64,000 bases of DNA from a virus, in IMG/VR virus record IMGVR_UViG_3300025405_000013, positions 1 to 64,000 of that record; one strand, given 5' to 3'. A program made the translations under genes and the position numbers. Shown here in pieces: positions 35,001-43,492 of the stretch. The number at the start of each line of letters is the position of its first letter. The stretch's first letter is position 1. The notes beneath the pieces are model-generated. The model saw nothing but the letters and a program-made list of their open reading frames with translations, ran no database searches and had not been told where the DNA came from.

Positions 35001-35133
35001 CGGCCCCAACACGGTCGCGGCGAACACCCTCAACCAGCGTTGCAGTACGTTGACCGGCTTTACCTCGCTCCCCACGACCATCTCGGGAACCCCAGCAGTT
35101 AGCGGCTCGCCCATCTGGGTCGGTCTGTCATGA
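32086..35133 (+). CDS. Mosaic tail-fibre protein
   Basis: 1,015 residues. An N-terminal domain (1-130, with GTEEKILCASGA) is followed by LSG/VSG shaft repeats, then a domain with PPSGSTYGIYAHPASG, more shaft, an ARFVGGTVNGAP domain, and a C-terminal head. From about 34,000 the codons become GC-rich (a counted 60-base row at 34501 is 63% GC), so the C-terminal third has a different origin. Two shaft copies inside the protein encode the same residues (LNTVSGVAYGALQRSGGTIS) with many synonymous changes. The stop overlaps the next ATG. Confidence 0.75.
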   Translation: MAYPDYTTPRSLAGAATPTYLSATLISGYTSGQALTLANTAGWYEVSSSGTATTNPLGTSGVFTLVVDYGLGTEEKILCASGAITIGANAVIPVWTDGTYNGRGWDGTTPYAHAIGTSSGFNVFPVRTAVDDLQFNTSASMLTNNYIALSGTVSGQGSQITTISNNQIVDETNINNISIQLEYVANKQIVDEANIVSLSGSLATLSGQFVALSGSYASTSGSLNTVSGVAYGALQRSGGTISGALNITSPIIGGVTATSGQAIVWNSTQWVPATVSGGGSGGGITSLTGDVTATGTGAVAATLVGTTAVSGVVNAIINANSTVTGTVANLATLSGQFVTLSGAYNTTSGIVTGHTSSIALISGNLNTVSGVAYGALQRSGGTISGALTVLSGLTASGAITFNGSTVPSGVLVNGYNFVVRTTSTTSGSPCTVDEFTWTTGSGLTFYLPSNPPSGSTYGIYAHPASGPITLNGNGTTIAPFNSTSGTTTYSTQNAGVEMSFFVYNGTFWNMLFSNNMSNTSAGKLSVNNGGTGSQLTATSGSMLIGNGSVYTNLAIGTSGTALVSNGATAAWTGNFVPTSGGTISGSLTVTGAITVGSEMDAGNLNVGGNITVTGTATQIGNATFSGTVAVTSGITGQYSSSTGLTGATAGARFVGGTVNGAPTSGTWTVGDFVIDQTATVWVYTGSTAGWSTTISNHLVLRSATATVGRNEITVFTGAAGQTLSTPSNPIDGSSWTLINNSANPVTLSFANSMYPLGSGSSVTTYTLSAYGTLSFVNYNGGNWYMTNSNNLSNLIGTLSLTSNVTGTLAVANGGTNLTSVGSNGTVLTSNGSSLSYATPVAMTPPSLNGLTAWTYDAATNTVATGGLTLATSTVYFMAVYLQAGVTYSNVYVIIATGVGSSYVTVGLYNATTQLAVTGNIATTPPSNTQASGSFGTAYTPTNSGVYWLGIITSTAASHLFAYNQTTAAAINVGPNTVAANTLNQRCSTLTGFTSLPTTISGTPAVSGSPIWVGLS
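33177..33227 (+). repeat. 51-bp exact direct repeat, copy 2
   Basis: Partner of 26323-26373. Both copies are in the same reading phase of two different fibre genes. Confidence 0.9.
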
Positions 35134-35444
35134 CCTCGCGCAAGAATTACACGCGCCCCTATTTCGGCGCAGGCTTCGTCGGTTGGTTTCTCGGCAAACT
35201 GGGTCACAAGACCTCACCAGGCACGGTGGAGGGCGCATCAAACGCCAACTACAACGCCACATTTGGTGCACGTTCTGGTACTTCTAGAGTTTCATATCTT
35301 GACTATTATTTAGCACCTTCAACACTAACTAATCAAACATATGTTTCTCCACAATCCAGCTCTGCCTATTTAGTCCCAGCAGTTTATGGATACACTATTA
35401 GCCCAGCTTCAAATGGCAACATGTTTTTAGCAATAAGGTTCTAA
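35130..35444 (+). CDS. Chimeric remnant of a virion protein
   Basis: 104 residues. The first 45 are encoded by GC-rich DNA and include FGAGFVGWFLGKLG. From about residue 45 on the DNA is AT-rich, and the protein closely matches the C-terminal part of the 53381 product (both have YVSPQS-SAY and PASNGNMFLA). It looks like the tail end of a 225-residue gene whose front was replaced when the GC-rich segment was inserted. It may still be translated through the ATGA overlap. Confidence 0.6.
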   Translation: MTSRKNYTRPYFGAGFVGWFLGKLGHKTSPGTVEGASNANYNATFGARSGTSRVSYLDYYLAPSTLTNQTYVSPQSSSAYLVPAVYGYTISPASNGNMFLAIRF

Positions 35445-35707
35445 TGTTAGGTAATAGAGGGTACTACAGTCCTAATGCAAAAGTATATGAAGGCTATAAA
35501 GGCATACGTGAACTAAAGAACTATATACTAAGCATAGTTCTTGTTGAGGGTGCAAAAGTTCAACCGTCACTATCAGTTAATAATTATGCCCTAGACAATA
35601 ATGAAAATATTGATGATGTAGGCAACTATACAGCAAATAATGATCAGAATGAGCTTGACTACGCTGAACCCGACTACCAGTCTGGAGAAGACGTAGTTCC
35701 CTTCTAA
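35444..35707 (+). CDS. Small acidic protein (YYSP type)
   Basis: 87 residues, starting on the last base of the previous stop codon. It holds GYYSP near the start, a hydrophobic stretch (YILSIVLVEGA) and an acidic end. A tiny frame with YYSP follows the related gene at 53381 too, so this gene belongs to the same cassette. Function unknown. Confidence 0.55.
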   Translation: MLGNRGYYSPNAKVYEGYKGIRELKNYILSIVLVEGAKVQPSLSVNNYALDNNENIDDVGNYTANNDQNELDYAEPDYQSGEDVVPF

Positions 35708-35757
35708 TGTAAAACTGCCTTGTTATTAACGTAGATAGTAGACATCAAGGAGATAGT

Positions 35758-36312
35758 ATGACTACACCTATTGACCACCGCCAAGCAGAAGTCGCATGGG
35801 CCAACTGGGCCGTTGCCAACCACCAACACTTTAATTACTCCGAAGGCAGTGACCGTATGTCTGCTGTCGGTGTTTGGCCCATCAAGTTTCCAGTCAACAC
35901 CGACTGCTCTGGATCGGTCACACTCTACGCCTGGTGGGCAAATGGCAATGACCCGAACGGACTGGGCTTTGACCACGAGGGCTACAGTGGTACATTTTTA
36001 ACCCATGAGGAGCACATTCCTCTATTGACTAAGACTTTGAAGAATATCACCATCGATGAGATTGAGGTTGGTGACCACGTAGTTTATGGTGCAGGCACAG
36101 GCGAACATGTAGCAATTATCGTGGAAATCTACGGTACCGACGTACTTACAGTCAGCCACGGTCAGCAAGGCGGTCCCGGCTACTGCTGGGTTAATCCCCC
36201 GAAGGTTGCCCCTTCGCGTGGCTACCCTTCAGATGGCCGTACACCCCAGACATACTTGCGCAACGTCACCAACAACAACAAGCCTGTTCGTCTTCCTCCG
36301 ACCACTAAGTAG
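35758..36312 (+). CDS. NlpC/P60-like peptidoglycan hydrolase (endolysin candidate)
   Basis: 184 residues. C50 in NTDCSGSV, the VGDHVVYG strand, H117 in GEHVAIIVE and a further His in VSHGQQGGP give the Cys-His arrangement of NlpC/P60 or CHAP-like amidases. There is no signal peptide, as expected for a holin-dependent endolysin. AAGGAG lies seven bases before the ATG, after a leader that begins with ATGTAA. It is placed between fibre and neck genes instead of next to the holin-like gene, so it might instead be a virion-borne enzyme. Confidence 0.75.
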   Translation: MTTPIDHRQAEVAWANWAVANHQHFNYSEGSDRMSAVGVWPIKFPVNTDCSGSVTLYAWWANGNDPNGLGFDHEGYSGTFLTHEEHIPLLTKTLKNITIDEIEVGDHVVYGAGTGEHVAIIVEIYGTDVLTVSHGQQGGPGYCWVNPPKVAPSRGYPSDGRTPQTYLRNVTNNNKPVRLPPTTK

Positions 36313-36317
36313 GATAA

Positions 36318-37253
36318 ATGTCCACACGTTCTCGTGTCAATTTTTCTGCTGGTGTAGCTAGTGGTATAAGTTCTACCAGTCAAACTGTTATTAGTGGTAC
36401 CACTTGGCCCGTACCTTCTGGCGGTTATACCGGCAGTAACTATGTTCCGGTTGTTCTTAACCCCGGCTATTTTGGTGCCAGTAACCAACAAGAGATCATT
36501 TACATCACCAATGTAGTTAGTAGTGGTGGTGGTACCAATAATGTTGCCACTGTTACTCGTAATCAAGAGGGCTCTCCCACTACTGTTACCGGGACTACAG
36601 TCAACTGGGTGGCTGGTCCACTAGTTGCTGACTTTGATGTAAGTAACCTTACCAGTACGGGAACTCTAACACTCAATAATGGATTGATCTCCAGTACCAT
36701 TAGTGGGTCTGCAGTATTTGCTACCTATACTGTTAGTGGACAAAATATCATTGCTGGACAAAATGCCAGTGTTGGAAGTCTAGCTGTTAGTGGTAGTACT
36801 ACCATTGGTGGTACCACTAGCATCAGTGGTAACCTTGTAGTAACCAGTGGAGTAACCGTTACTGGAACTACCACTACTGGTGGGCTACTAGTAACTGGTA
36901 ATATTACCACCGGCTATGGAAACTACCAGCAGGGTTATGTGCCTGGAATTCTTGTAGCTAACCTAGCTTATGGATCAGTCCCCGCTAGTCCAAACTGGTT
37001 ACTATGTTCTTTTAGTACTGTTATTAATCCGAGTGGTTCAGCCAATACCTTTATAACCTTCCCCACTGCCGTCTATAATGTAGTAACAGCTGCCTATGGC
37101 TATCCGGTTATTAATATTGGCTCAGCAAGTGATGCAGTTGTTGCAGAGGCGAATAGCTATCAATTTAATGGATTCTACTGCAACTTCTACAATAGTAGTG
37201 GCGGTTATTTTAGTGGTAGTATTAGAGTTGATGTAATGGTATTGGTTTGCTAA
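36318..37253 (+). CDS. Fibre or collar protein
   Basis: 311 residues. The N-terminal part carries the TVTRNQEGSPTTVTG segment seen in phage fibre attachment domains. The middle has SGNLVVTSGVTVTGTTTTGG shaft repeats, and the last 100 residues form a compact beta head. Codons (AGT, GGT, CTA) match the phage core, so this copy looks native, unlike the fibre genes upstream. Confidence 0.7.
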   Translation: MSTRSRVNFSAGVASGISSTSQTVISGTTWPVPSGGYTGSNYVPVVLNPGYFGASNQQEIIYITNVVSSGGGTNNVATVTRNQEGSPTTVTGTTVNWVAGPLVADFDVSNLTSTGTLTLNNGLISSTISGSAVFATYTVSGQNIIAGQNASVGSLAVSGSTTIGGTTSISGNLVVTSGVTVTGTTTTGGLLVTGNITTGYGNYQQGYVPGILVANLAYGSVPASPNWLLCSFSTVINPSGSANTFITFPTAVYNVVTAAYGYPVINIGSASDAVVAEANSYQFNGFYCNFYNSSGGYFSGSIRVDVMVLVC

Positions 37254-38117
37254 ATGCGAGTAAGACCCATCCCCCAATACGCTGTTGAACCTCTAGGAAT
37301 TACAACATATATTAGTGGTACCCTTGCTGACCCAGACAATCAATTTGTATGGCTGAGTATAGTTAACTCTGATAACGGTACAGTAGTCCTTGCTTCTGGA
37401 CAAGCAACCTGGGAGAGTGTAGGCACTTATCAGTATAGTACCAACTCTAGCCAGACTGCAATTCAAGGCAACTATGATGCAACCTGGAACTATACAATTA
37501 ATGGTAGTCCGAGAACTTATGTAGATAGCTTTATAGTTACTGAGCAAATGCCCTATTGGAGCAATCTAACTCAAGAAGAAAGACAGATTGCTGCCGGTAT
37601 TGTTCACCGACTAGACCGTAGTTTTGACTCTACAGCCGGTGGACCCTACCTCCAGGAAATGCAACAAAGCGGCTTTAATATGTACGAAGATGTTGCTTTT
37701 ATTATGAGTACAGAAGCCATCGACTATATTAACTACGAGTTCCAACCGGTCTTTAGTCCGGCTTATGAAATTGGTCAAAATGCCAATGTTTACTTCCCCA
37801 GTAACTACTATGGGGTTTTGGCCACTCAAACTTACGCTCATTTCTTAAAGCATATTGCCAGACAGTATATTGAGCAACCGACTCCGGCCAATATAACTGC
37901 TGCCTGGATGGACCGTAGAGATTACTATAATCGTTGGTGGCAACTCTATACTTTCGAGAAAGAAATTGCAGACAAGCAACTTCGCCAGATGAAGCGTTGG
38001 TTTATGGTCGGTTCCAAGAGAAGCCTTTTGGTTGCTGGTGGTCTCATCCCTCGAATGTTTGTTAATCCTGCCCGTCCTCACTTCCAGTATGCTGCTGTCA
38101 ATATGGGTGGTATGTAG
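37254..38117 (+). CDS. Neck or head-tail connector candidate
   Basis: 287 residues starting directly after the previous stop. A beta-rich first third (about 1-100, Ig-like) is followed by a helical part with many aromatic residues (WMDRRDYYNRWWQLYTF). The next genes look like neck proteins, so a connector or whisker role is possible. No named family is recognised. The stop overlaps the next GTG. Confidence 0.55.
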   Translation: MRVRPIPQYAVEPLGITTYISGTLADPDNQFVWLSIVNSDNGTVVLASGQATWESVGTYQYSTNSSQTAIQGNYDATWNYTINGSPRTYVDSFIVTEQMPYWSNLTQEERQIAAGIVHRLDRSFDSTAGGPYLQEMQQSGFNMYEDVAFIMSTEAIDYINYEFQPVFSPAYEIGQNANVYFPSNYYGVLATQTYAHFLKHIARQYIEQPTPANITAAWMDRRDYYNRWWQLYTFEKEIADKQLRQMKRWFMVGSKRSLLVAGGLIPRMFVNPARPHFQYAAVNMGGM

Positions 38118-38920
38118 TGACATGGATAAACCCCAATCCCTACTACGAAAATCCAGACCCCAGTCCGTTTAGTCCACTAAACCCTCAGCCCGAGTCTGAA
38201 GTTCCAGCAAATCCTCCATCTACCACTCTACCCGTACAGACCACTTCTCCTCTCTTAGTAGTCAAGCAAAGAGATGTTTTTGCAGAAGTAAATCAGCAAA
38301 GATTCCATAATGAAACTCTGCAATGGTACGGAGAAGAGTGTATTGTACGATTAATTTGGCGTGCGGAAGATGCTGCTGCTGGTCTAGTCACTTATTGTCA
38401 AGAGTGTCAAGATAGCCCCAACCCCACTGATCCGGATACTAGTATCCAGTCACGAGTTAGTAAGGTATATCGTCAAACCGGTAATAGCTATTGCCCCACC
38501 TGCTACGGGACCACTTTTACCGGTGGTTTCCAGCCGGTAGTCTACCATGTTTATATGCTGGCTAGTGATACTACTGACAATCGACAAAACCTAACTACCG
38601 GTCAGTTTTGGAAGCAAAACCCTAGTGTACAGTTCTCTTGGTTTCCACAGATAAGAACTGGAGATCTAGTGGCTCGAGTAGAAGGTTGGAACAGAAATAC
38701 TCCTACTAGTATCTCCGAGATCTTCCAGGTTAGTACAGTTGCTCCACAAACTATTAGAACCGGGCCTGGCCCTAGCGCCACTTATCCGAATAGAGTAGGT
38801 CCCCAAATTTTTCCGGGATCAGCATCCTCACTACCGAATAATACCAAGATCATTAGTCAAACAGCCACTCTAGAAAATCTATGGCCTAGCCATCCCTACT
38901 ACTCGGTGCCACTAGTATGA
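38117..38920 (+). CDS. Neck-region protein with a zinc ribbon
   Basis: 267 residues from GTG (overlapping the previous TAG). The pairs CQEC and CPTC lie about 32 residues apart (near 96 and 131), a likely zinc ribbon. The rest is beta-rich and includes WFPQIRTGDLVARVEGW. Its place before HK97-gp10-like and terminator-like genes suggests a connector. The zinc ribbon is unusual for that. Confidence 0.6.
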   Translation: MTWINPNPYYENPDPSPFSPLNPQPESEVPANPPSTTLPVQTTSPLLVVKQRDVFAEVNQQRFHNETLQWYGEECIVRLIWRAEDAAAGLVTYCQECQDSPNPTDPDTSIQSRVSKVYRQTGNSYCPTCYGTTFTGGFQPVVYHVYMLASDTTDNRQNLTTGQFWKQNPSVQFSWFPQIRTGDLVARVEGWNRNTPTSISEIFQVSTVAPQTIRTGPGPSATYPNRVGPQIFPGSASSLPNNTKIISQTATLENLWPSHPYYSVPLV

Positions 38921-39411
38921 GACTTCCCTCCAGTGAAACCTATAAGATCTCTAGAAATGCTATGCAATGGCTGCAACTTCTAGCGCCTAAAAAGACCGGT
39001 CGTGGTCTTTCTCAGTTAAGTCCAGTATCAGAAGAAGGCATGGTGGGGATTAATGTCCCCAACCGTGTATCCTATATGCTTTCTGAAGACGAAGGAACTC
39101 CAGCCTACAATATGAATAGTCTGGCCGGGAAGAATATCCCGATTCGTGGAGCAGACGGTAATATTGTTTTTAGAAGAGCTCAGCCTAGTGCTATTGGTCA
39201 GCAAAAGATAATTAGTAGAAAAAATAACGGAGAATTGATCACTGAGAAGATACAGTGGCAACACCCGGCTGAAAAACCCAGGCAATTTATAGAGAAATCA
39301 ATTGATCTAGCATTTAGAGAATGGAAGAGACAGCTTACTACCAAGAGTGTAATTGCCATACTCAGACAGACTGAAGCTAAAGACGCTATGAGAGAACTAT
39401 TCGGACGATAA
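38917..39411 (+). CDS. HK97 gp10-like head-tail joining protein
   Basis: 164 residues, overlapping the previous gene by four bases (ATGA). A helical start with LAPKKTGRGLSQLSP, central strands, and a C-terminal helix after EKPRQFIEKSIDLAFREW match the general form of gp10-like neck proteins (short basic loop, then PRxFI...). The family call is moderate. Confidence 0.6.
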   Translation: MRLPSSETYKISRNAMQWLQLLAPKKTGRGLSQLSPVSEEGMVGINVPNRVSYMLSEDEGTPAYNMNSLAGKNIPIRGADGNIVFRRAQPSAIGQQKIISRKNNGELITEKIQWQHPAEKPRQFIEKSIDLAFREWKRQLTTKSVIAILRQTEAKDAMRELFGR

Positions 39412-39414
39412 AAA

Positions 39415-40053
39415 ATGTTTCTTACAGCTACTAAAACTGCCATAGTAGAAGCCCTAGTATCAGGTTTTCAGCAACTGGCTAGTGGACCCTCAAATACTAG
39501 TCTAGACCTAGTACCCAATAGTATTACTATCGAGTATCCTTTACAGCAAGTGCTATGGCCTGCAATCTTTGTACAGTTTCGACCGGATAAGGTACAGTGG
39601 ACCGGTCTAATGCCCGATCAGTATACTACTGCCGTTTCTGGTTCAGTAACCACTTCCCGGATGGGTTACTTTGAGGGCAGTGTAGACTTACAGATTATGG
39701 CCATGCACTCGGAGGAACGAGACAAGCTCTGGGACTCAGTGGTTAATCTAGTGCTAATGGGGGCAGGAAGTCCGGCTAGTACAGCATTCTATGACTCTAT
39801 TGCCAATAATGATCTAGTATCCCTAACTTTCCTCCCTGACACTGTAACTCCCCTTGGAGATACAGTAAGTCCTGGAACTCCTTTTAGTCCTGAAGAGCTC
39901 ACTTATGAAGCCAGTGTTAGATTGCGCTGCATTGGAACTTATTCTGAGAGCAAGTACAACTACCCGTCCATTGCTGTTGATGAAATTACAGTTAGTGGTA
40001 CTCTAACTCTTATAAGTGGAGCCTACGTGTTCCATAACCCGTATGCCAATTAA
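39415..40053 (+). CDS. Tail terminator/completion protein candidate
   Basis: 212 residues. The start AIVEALVSGFQQL, the central WPAIFVQFRPD and the Tyr/Glu-rich strands (YFEGSVDLQIMAMHSEERD) resemble phage tail terminators, which cap the tail tube before head joining. Its position right before the sheath supports this. No single motif is decisive. Confidence 0.6.
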   Translation: MFLTATKTAIVEALVSGFQQLASGPSNTSLDLVPNSITIEYPLQQVLWPAIFVQFRPDKVQWTGLMPDQYTTAVSGSVTTSRMGYFEGSVDLQIMAMHSEERDKLWDSVVNLVLMGAGSPASTAFYDSIANNDLVSLTFLPDTVTPLGDTVSPGTPFSPEELTYEASVRLRCIGTYSESKYNYPSIAVDEITVSGTLTLISGAYVFHNPYAN

Positions 40054-40100
40054 ACATTGTAACTCTTTGCCAAACTTAACATTGTAACGAAGGAGAAGTT

Positions 40101-41642
40101 ATGCCCATCCCCAACTATTCGAATCCCGGTGTATACGTCACTCAAACCGGTAATTCCTATGTCACTCCTAGTACTGCAGCACTAAACCTTTGCATTGTAA
40201 CTGACACTCTGGTTAGTGGAACTGGTTCTGACACTTTTAACACAACTGGTGCTAGTGGAGTAAACATCGGTGTACTAAGCAACCCTCTTGTTAACTCTGG
40301 TACAATTACCTGCTATCAGACTACTGCAACCGGTACTACCTTTACTGCCATTACCGGTTTCCAGACACAGCGTTGTAACTCTGACGGTACTCTAAGTGCT
40401 AGTGGTATCTATACTCTAATTACCACTAGTGGTATTACCGGTACTGGAACAGCCGTAGTTAGTGGCCAAGTGACCTTTAGTTACCAGCACAGCTTTGGTG
40501 GTAATGGTTCTTATGCCAACTATAATGCAGTCACTAGTGTCTTTGGGTCTGCTGTAAGTGGTACTACAGTCGTTTCTCCCGCCAGTCTAGCTGCTTATCT
40601 TGCCTACCAAAATGGTGCGAATAATGTCACCATTCTTCCTGTAGCTCGTGCTAGTAGTTACAATGGTGTTACAGTTACCGGTACTTCTGCCGCTGATGCT
40701 GACTGGCTACGTACCTTTACTACCAGTGGTACCGGTACTGATGTTACTGTTCTATCCAATAAGAGTCCGGTTGATGTTATTGTCCCCACTTATGGCTTTA
40801 CTGCTGCAAGTGGTGTACAGATCGCTACTGCAACTGTTCCTTCCGGTATTACCAACTACCTTGCCGCTCAAGCCAATAACGGTGTTTACCAGAGAGTCTT
40901 CGCCGGTATTGACGGTACCAGTGGACTTACCCCGGCTAGTGGAGTAGTTAACCTTGCCAGTGGGTGGAGCAACTCTAGAATTAGTCTGGTCTACCCGGGT
41001 GTATTTAGTTATAACCCCGGTCTAAATACCACCACTCAGCTTACCACTACGGTTATTAATGTTGCCGGTTACTATGGAGCTGCTGCTGTAGCCGGTCAAT
41101 TTGTCGGTAGTCCTACAGTTGCTACTCCGATTACCAACAACCAAGTATTCGGCTTTACCGGTGTACCTAATCAGATTAGCCAGGTTGACTCCACTAACAT
41201 CTACCAGACTAATGGTCTTCTAGTCATTAGACAGCGTAGAGACGGTAACCTATATATTCAGCACGGTCTTACCACTAATGTCAGTAACTGGCTAACCCAA
41301 GAGGTTTCCATTAGTGCCATTGGTGACTACTTGGCTAATGCAGTCACTAACGCTCTAAATAATGGTCAAGTGGTCGGTGGTCCTCTAAATCTCTACACCT
41401 TTGCTGGTACTCAAAGTATTGTTGTAGGCGTACTAAATAATGCACTCTCCAATGGAATTATCCAGGGCTTCCAAAACCTAGCTGTTACCAATAGTCCTAG
41501 TGCTCCAACCACTCTGAATATTACCTTCCAGTACTCACCGACCTTCCCGTTGAACTACATTAATGTGGTAATGAGCTTGAACGCTAGTACCGGTGTACTT
41601 AGCACTTCCAATAGCTTGACTTCCAACGTTACTACTGCCTAG
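40101..41642 (+). CDS. Tail sheath protein
   Basis: 513 residues. The PGVYV motif at residues 9-13 is the usual sheath N-terminus. The C-terminal third has the typical SNWLTQEVSISAIGDYL and FPLNYINVVMSLN segments. AAGGAG is seven bases before the ATG. The leader carries a doubled ACATTGTAAC repeat. The sheath contracts to drive the tube through the envelope and shows this is a myovirus. It is rich in Ser-Gly and Thr-Gly. Confidence 0.92.
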   Translation: MPIPNYSNPGVYVTQTGNSYVTPSTAALNLCIVTDTLVSGTGSDTFNTTGASGVNIGVLSNPLVNSGTITCYQTTATGTTFTAITGFQTQRCNSDGTLSASGIYTLITTSGITGTGTAVVSGQVTFSYQHSFGGNGSYANYNAVTSVFGSAVSGTTVVSPASLAAYLAYQNGANNVTILPVARASSYNGVTVTGTSAADADWLRTFTTSGTGTDVTVLSNKSPVDVIVPTYGFTAASGVQIATATVPSGITNYLAAQANNGVYQRVFAGIDGTSGLTPASGVVNLASGWSNSRISLVYPGVFSYNPGLNTTTQLTTTVINVAGYYGAAAVAGQFVGSPTVATPITNNQVFGFTGVPNQISQVDSTNIYQTNGLLVIRQRRDGNLYIQHGLTTNVSNWLTQEVSISAIGDYLANAVTNALNNGQVVGGPLNLYTFAGTQSIVVGVLNNALSNGIIQGFQNLAVTNSPSAPTTLNITFQYSPTFPLNYINVVMSLNASTGVLSTSNSLTSNVTTA

Positions 41643-41650
41643 GAGACTAA

Positions 41651-42154
41651 ATGGCTAACAAACCACAATCAATTTTTCGCGTAGGTGGAGGTTATACTAC
41701 CTTCAAGTACAACAATAACGTCTTGGCTTACTGCCAGATGATTCGTGAAACTGCTCCTCAGCCAGTTGCACAGCCTACGCCCGTACAACCCCTAAACTCA
41801 TCCTACCCGATTGAGATCGCTCTACCGAATGCATTGAGTGCTGGTACTCTAGAACTTACTTTCTACGAAACTTGGATTACTGAAGTCTGGGCTGAGCTAG
41901 CCTTGGGTGATGTTAATAGTCCATACTATAAGGCCGGAGACCTATTGGCAGTTTATCAAGCCCAACTGTCTAAGGGTGCAGTCAGTTGCAGTAAGATTAT
42001 TGCTGCTCCAGGTGGAGGTTCAAGAGTTATTACTTACACTGGCTGTACAGTTACCAATGTTACGATCGATGAAATGATTCAGATCGGAACAATGACCATT
42101 CCCAAGTCCATCACCTTGATGTACCTCTCAAGAAGTGAAAACGTATTCTCCTAG
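41651..42154 (+). CDS. Tail tube protein
   Basis: 167 residues, nine bases after the sheath stop. It has the size and layout of T4 gp19-like tube proteins: an N-terminal strand pair, EIALPNALSAGTLELTFYE, and a late IDEMIQIGTMTIPKSITL segment. The sheath-tube order is the normal one. Confidence 0.85.
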   Translation: MANKPQSIFRVGGGYTTFKYNNNVLAYCQMIRETAPQPVAQPTPVQPLNSSYPIEIALPNALSAGTLELTFYETWITEVWAELALGDVNSPYYKAGDLLAVYQAQLSKGAVSCSKIIAAPGGGSRVITYTGCTVTNVTIDEMIQIGTMTIPKSITLMYLSRSENVFS

Positions 42155-42171
42155 AAAGGAAATGAATTAAA

Positions 42172-43422
42172 ATGCCAGCTCGTTCATTTATTGTACAGCT
42201 CCAACCCGGGATCGGCCAGGCCGTACTTCCAGACCACCGCAAGATGGTTCCTGGTATCCAGTACGTAGTTGACGCCGAAACCTTCTCCAAGATTTCAGTT
42301 GGTGCTCGTCAAAGTGTTATCCAGGTTGTCAGTGTCAACACTGATGCCACTACTTCTACCGGTGGTTATGTACCCGCTCAAACTTCAACTGGTGTTAATG
42401 CCCAGCTTAGTTTGCAGAGTATTCTCACTACTGTCAATGCAACTACTACCTCCTACAGTCTAGCCGGTTTTGCCGGTCAAGGTTATGACGCTGGTGGAGA
42501 GACGGGTACTAACACCGGTGTCGGTCTTAGTGGTGTAAACGGTAATGCTGCCAACCAGACTCTAACTGGTCCTGCCGGTGAGCGATACATGTACGTATAT
42601 AACGGTACTAGTATTACCATTCCGGCTAATGCTCCCGTTGTTTGGTTTGACGAGAACAACCGTTACATTTCCCTTGGTAGTGCCGCCACTCTTCTCGTTA
42701 AGGTTGACGGTCAAGGTACTCCCTACATCGCTAGTACCAACACTACCCTTTCCGGTCTAACCTGGAACGGTGCCGGTAATGTTACTACAGTAGGCACCAA
42801 GCAGGGTAACTTTGCCGGTATTACTCTAGTGGCTATCCCGGCCGGTTACTTTGGTTGGATTCTGATCGAAGGTATTGCTCCTAGTGTAGCAGTAGCCAGT
42901 GGTACTACTATTGGCGCTACTGTTGGTGTAAACTCCTCCACTAACCTTGCCGGTGTACCTGCTAACACCACTACTAGTATTAGTGCTGCTGGTGTAGTTA
43001 CCGGTAGTGCTCTGGCCAACAACATTATCGGTACTGTTCAAAGCACTCCTGCTGCTGCTAGTAACCCGGTTGTTGTTGGTACCGGTACTAACGGTATCGC
43101 CAGTATTAGTGGTTATGGTTCTACCATTAGTGGTTACATCATTACTCTTAACAGTGGTAACGTCTTCCCGACTGGTACTACAATTGCCATTAGTGGTACT
43201 GGTACTGCTGCCTTTAACCAGAGTTACTTGGTTACCAGTGGTATCCTAGGTGTTAGCACTCTCCTGGCTAGTGGTGTAAGCAACAACACTACCAGTGGTA
43301 CTGTTACCTTGAGTGGTAATACTACCATTAGTGGTAATGGTGCTTTCTACTATGCACAGGTAGAAGTTCGTCGTGCTGACAAGGTCAAGAAGCCTTACGT
43401 ACGAGTTTACAACAAGAACTAG
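42172..43422 (+). CDS. Gly/Thr-rich virion protein between tube and chaperone
   Basis: 416 residues. The first 60 look folded; the middle has GERYMYVYNGTSITIPANAP and the segment VASGTTIGATVGVN, which is like head or tail decoration domains. The rest is rich in Ser-Gly and Thr, and the chain ends in a basic VRRADKVKKPYVRVYNKN. GAAAGGAAATG precedes the ATG. C-ending codons suggest high expression. The role may be a second decoration or tail surface protein. Confidence 0.6.
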   Translation: MPARSFIVQLQPGIGQAVLPDHRKMVPGIQYVVDAETFSKISVGARQSVIQVVSVNTDATTSTGGYVPAQTSTGVNAQLSLQSILTTVNATTTSYSLAGFAGQGYDAGGETGTNTGVGLSGVNGNAANQTLTGPAGERYMYVYNGTSITIPANAPVVWFDENNRYISLGSAATLLVKVDGQGTPYIASTNTTLSGLTWNGAGNVTTVGTKQGNFAGITLVAIPAGYFGWILIEGIAPSVAVASGTTIGATVGVNSSTNLAGVPANTTTSISAAGVVTGSALANNIIGTVQSTPAAASNPVVVGTGTNGIASISGYGSTISGYIITLNSGNVFPTGTTIAISGTGTAAFNQSYLVTSGILGVSTLLASGVSNNTTSGTVTLSGNTTISGNGAFYYAQVEVRRADKVKKPYVRVYNKN

Positions 43423-43492
43423 TCCCTAGTACGACTAATTAAGTATATATAATCAGATAGACCGTAGTGGTCCTTAACCTGAGAGAGTTAGT

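Noticed and set aside
25946-35133. CRISPR array or diversity-generating retroelement in the repetitive fibre region
   Set aside because: The repeats are in-frame protein repeats without regular spacers, and no reverse transcriptase or template repeat is seen.
43425-43453. Promoter before the tail chaperone (TATAAT at 43448)
   Set aside because: The hexamer 17 bases upstream (CCTAGT) does not resemble a -35 box.
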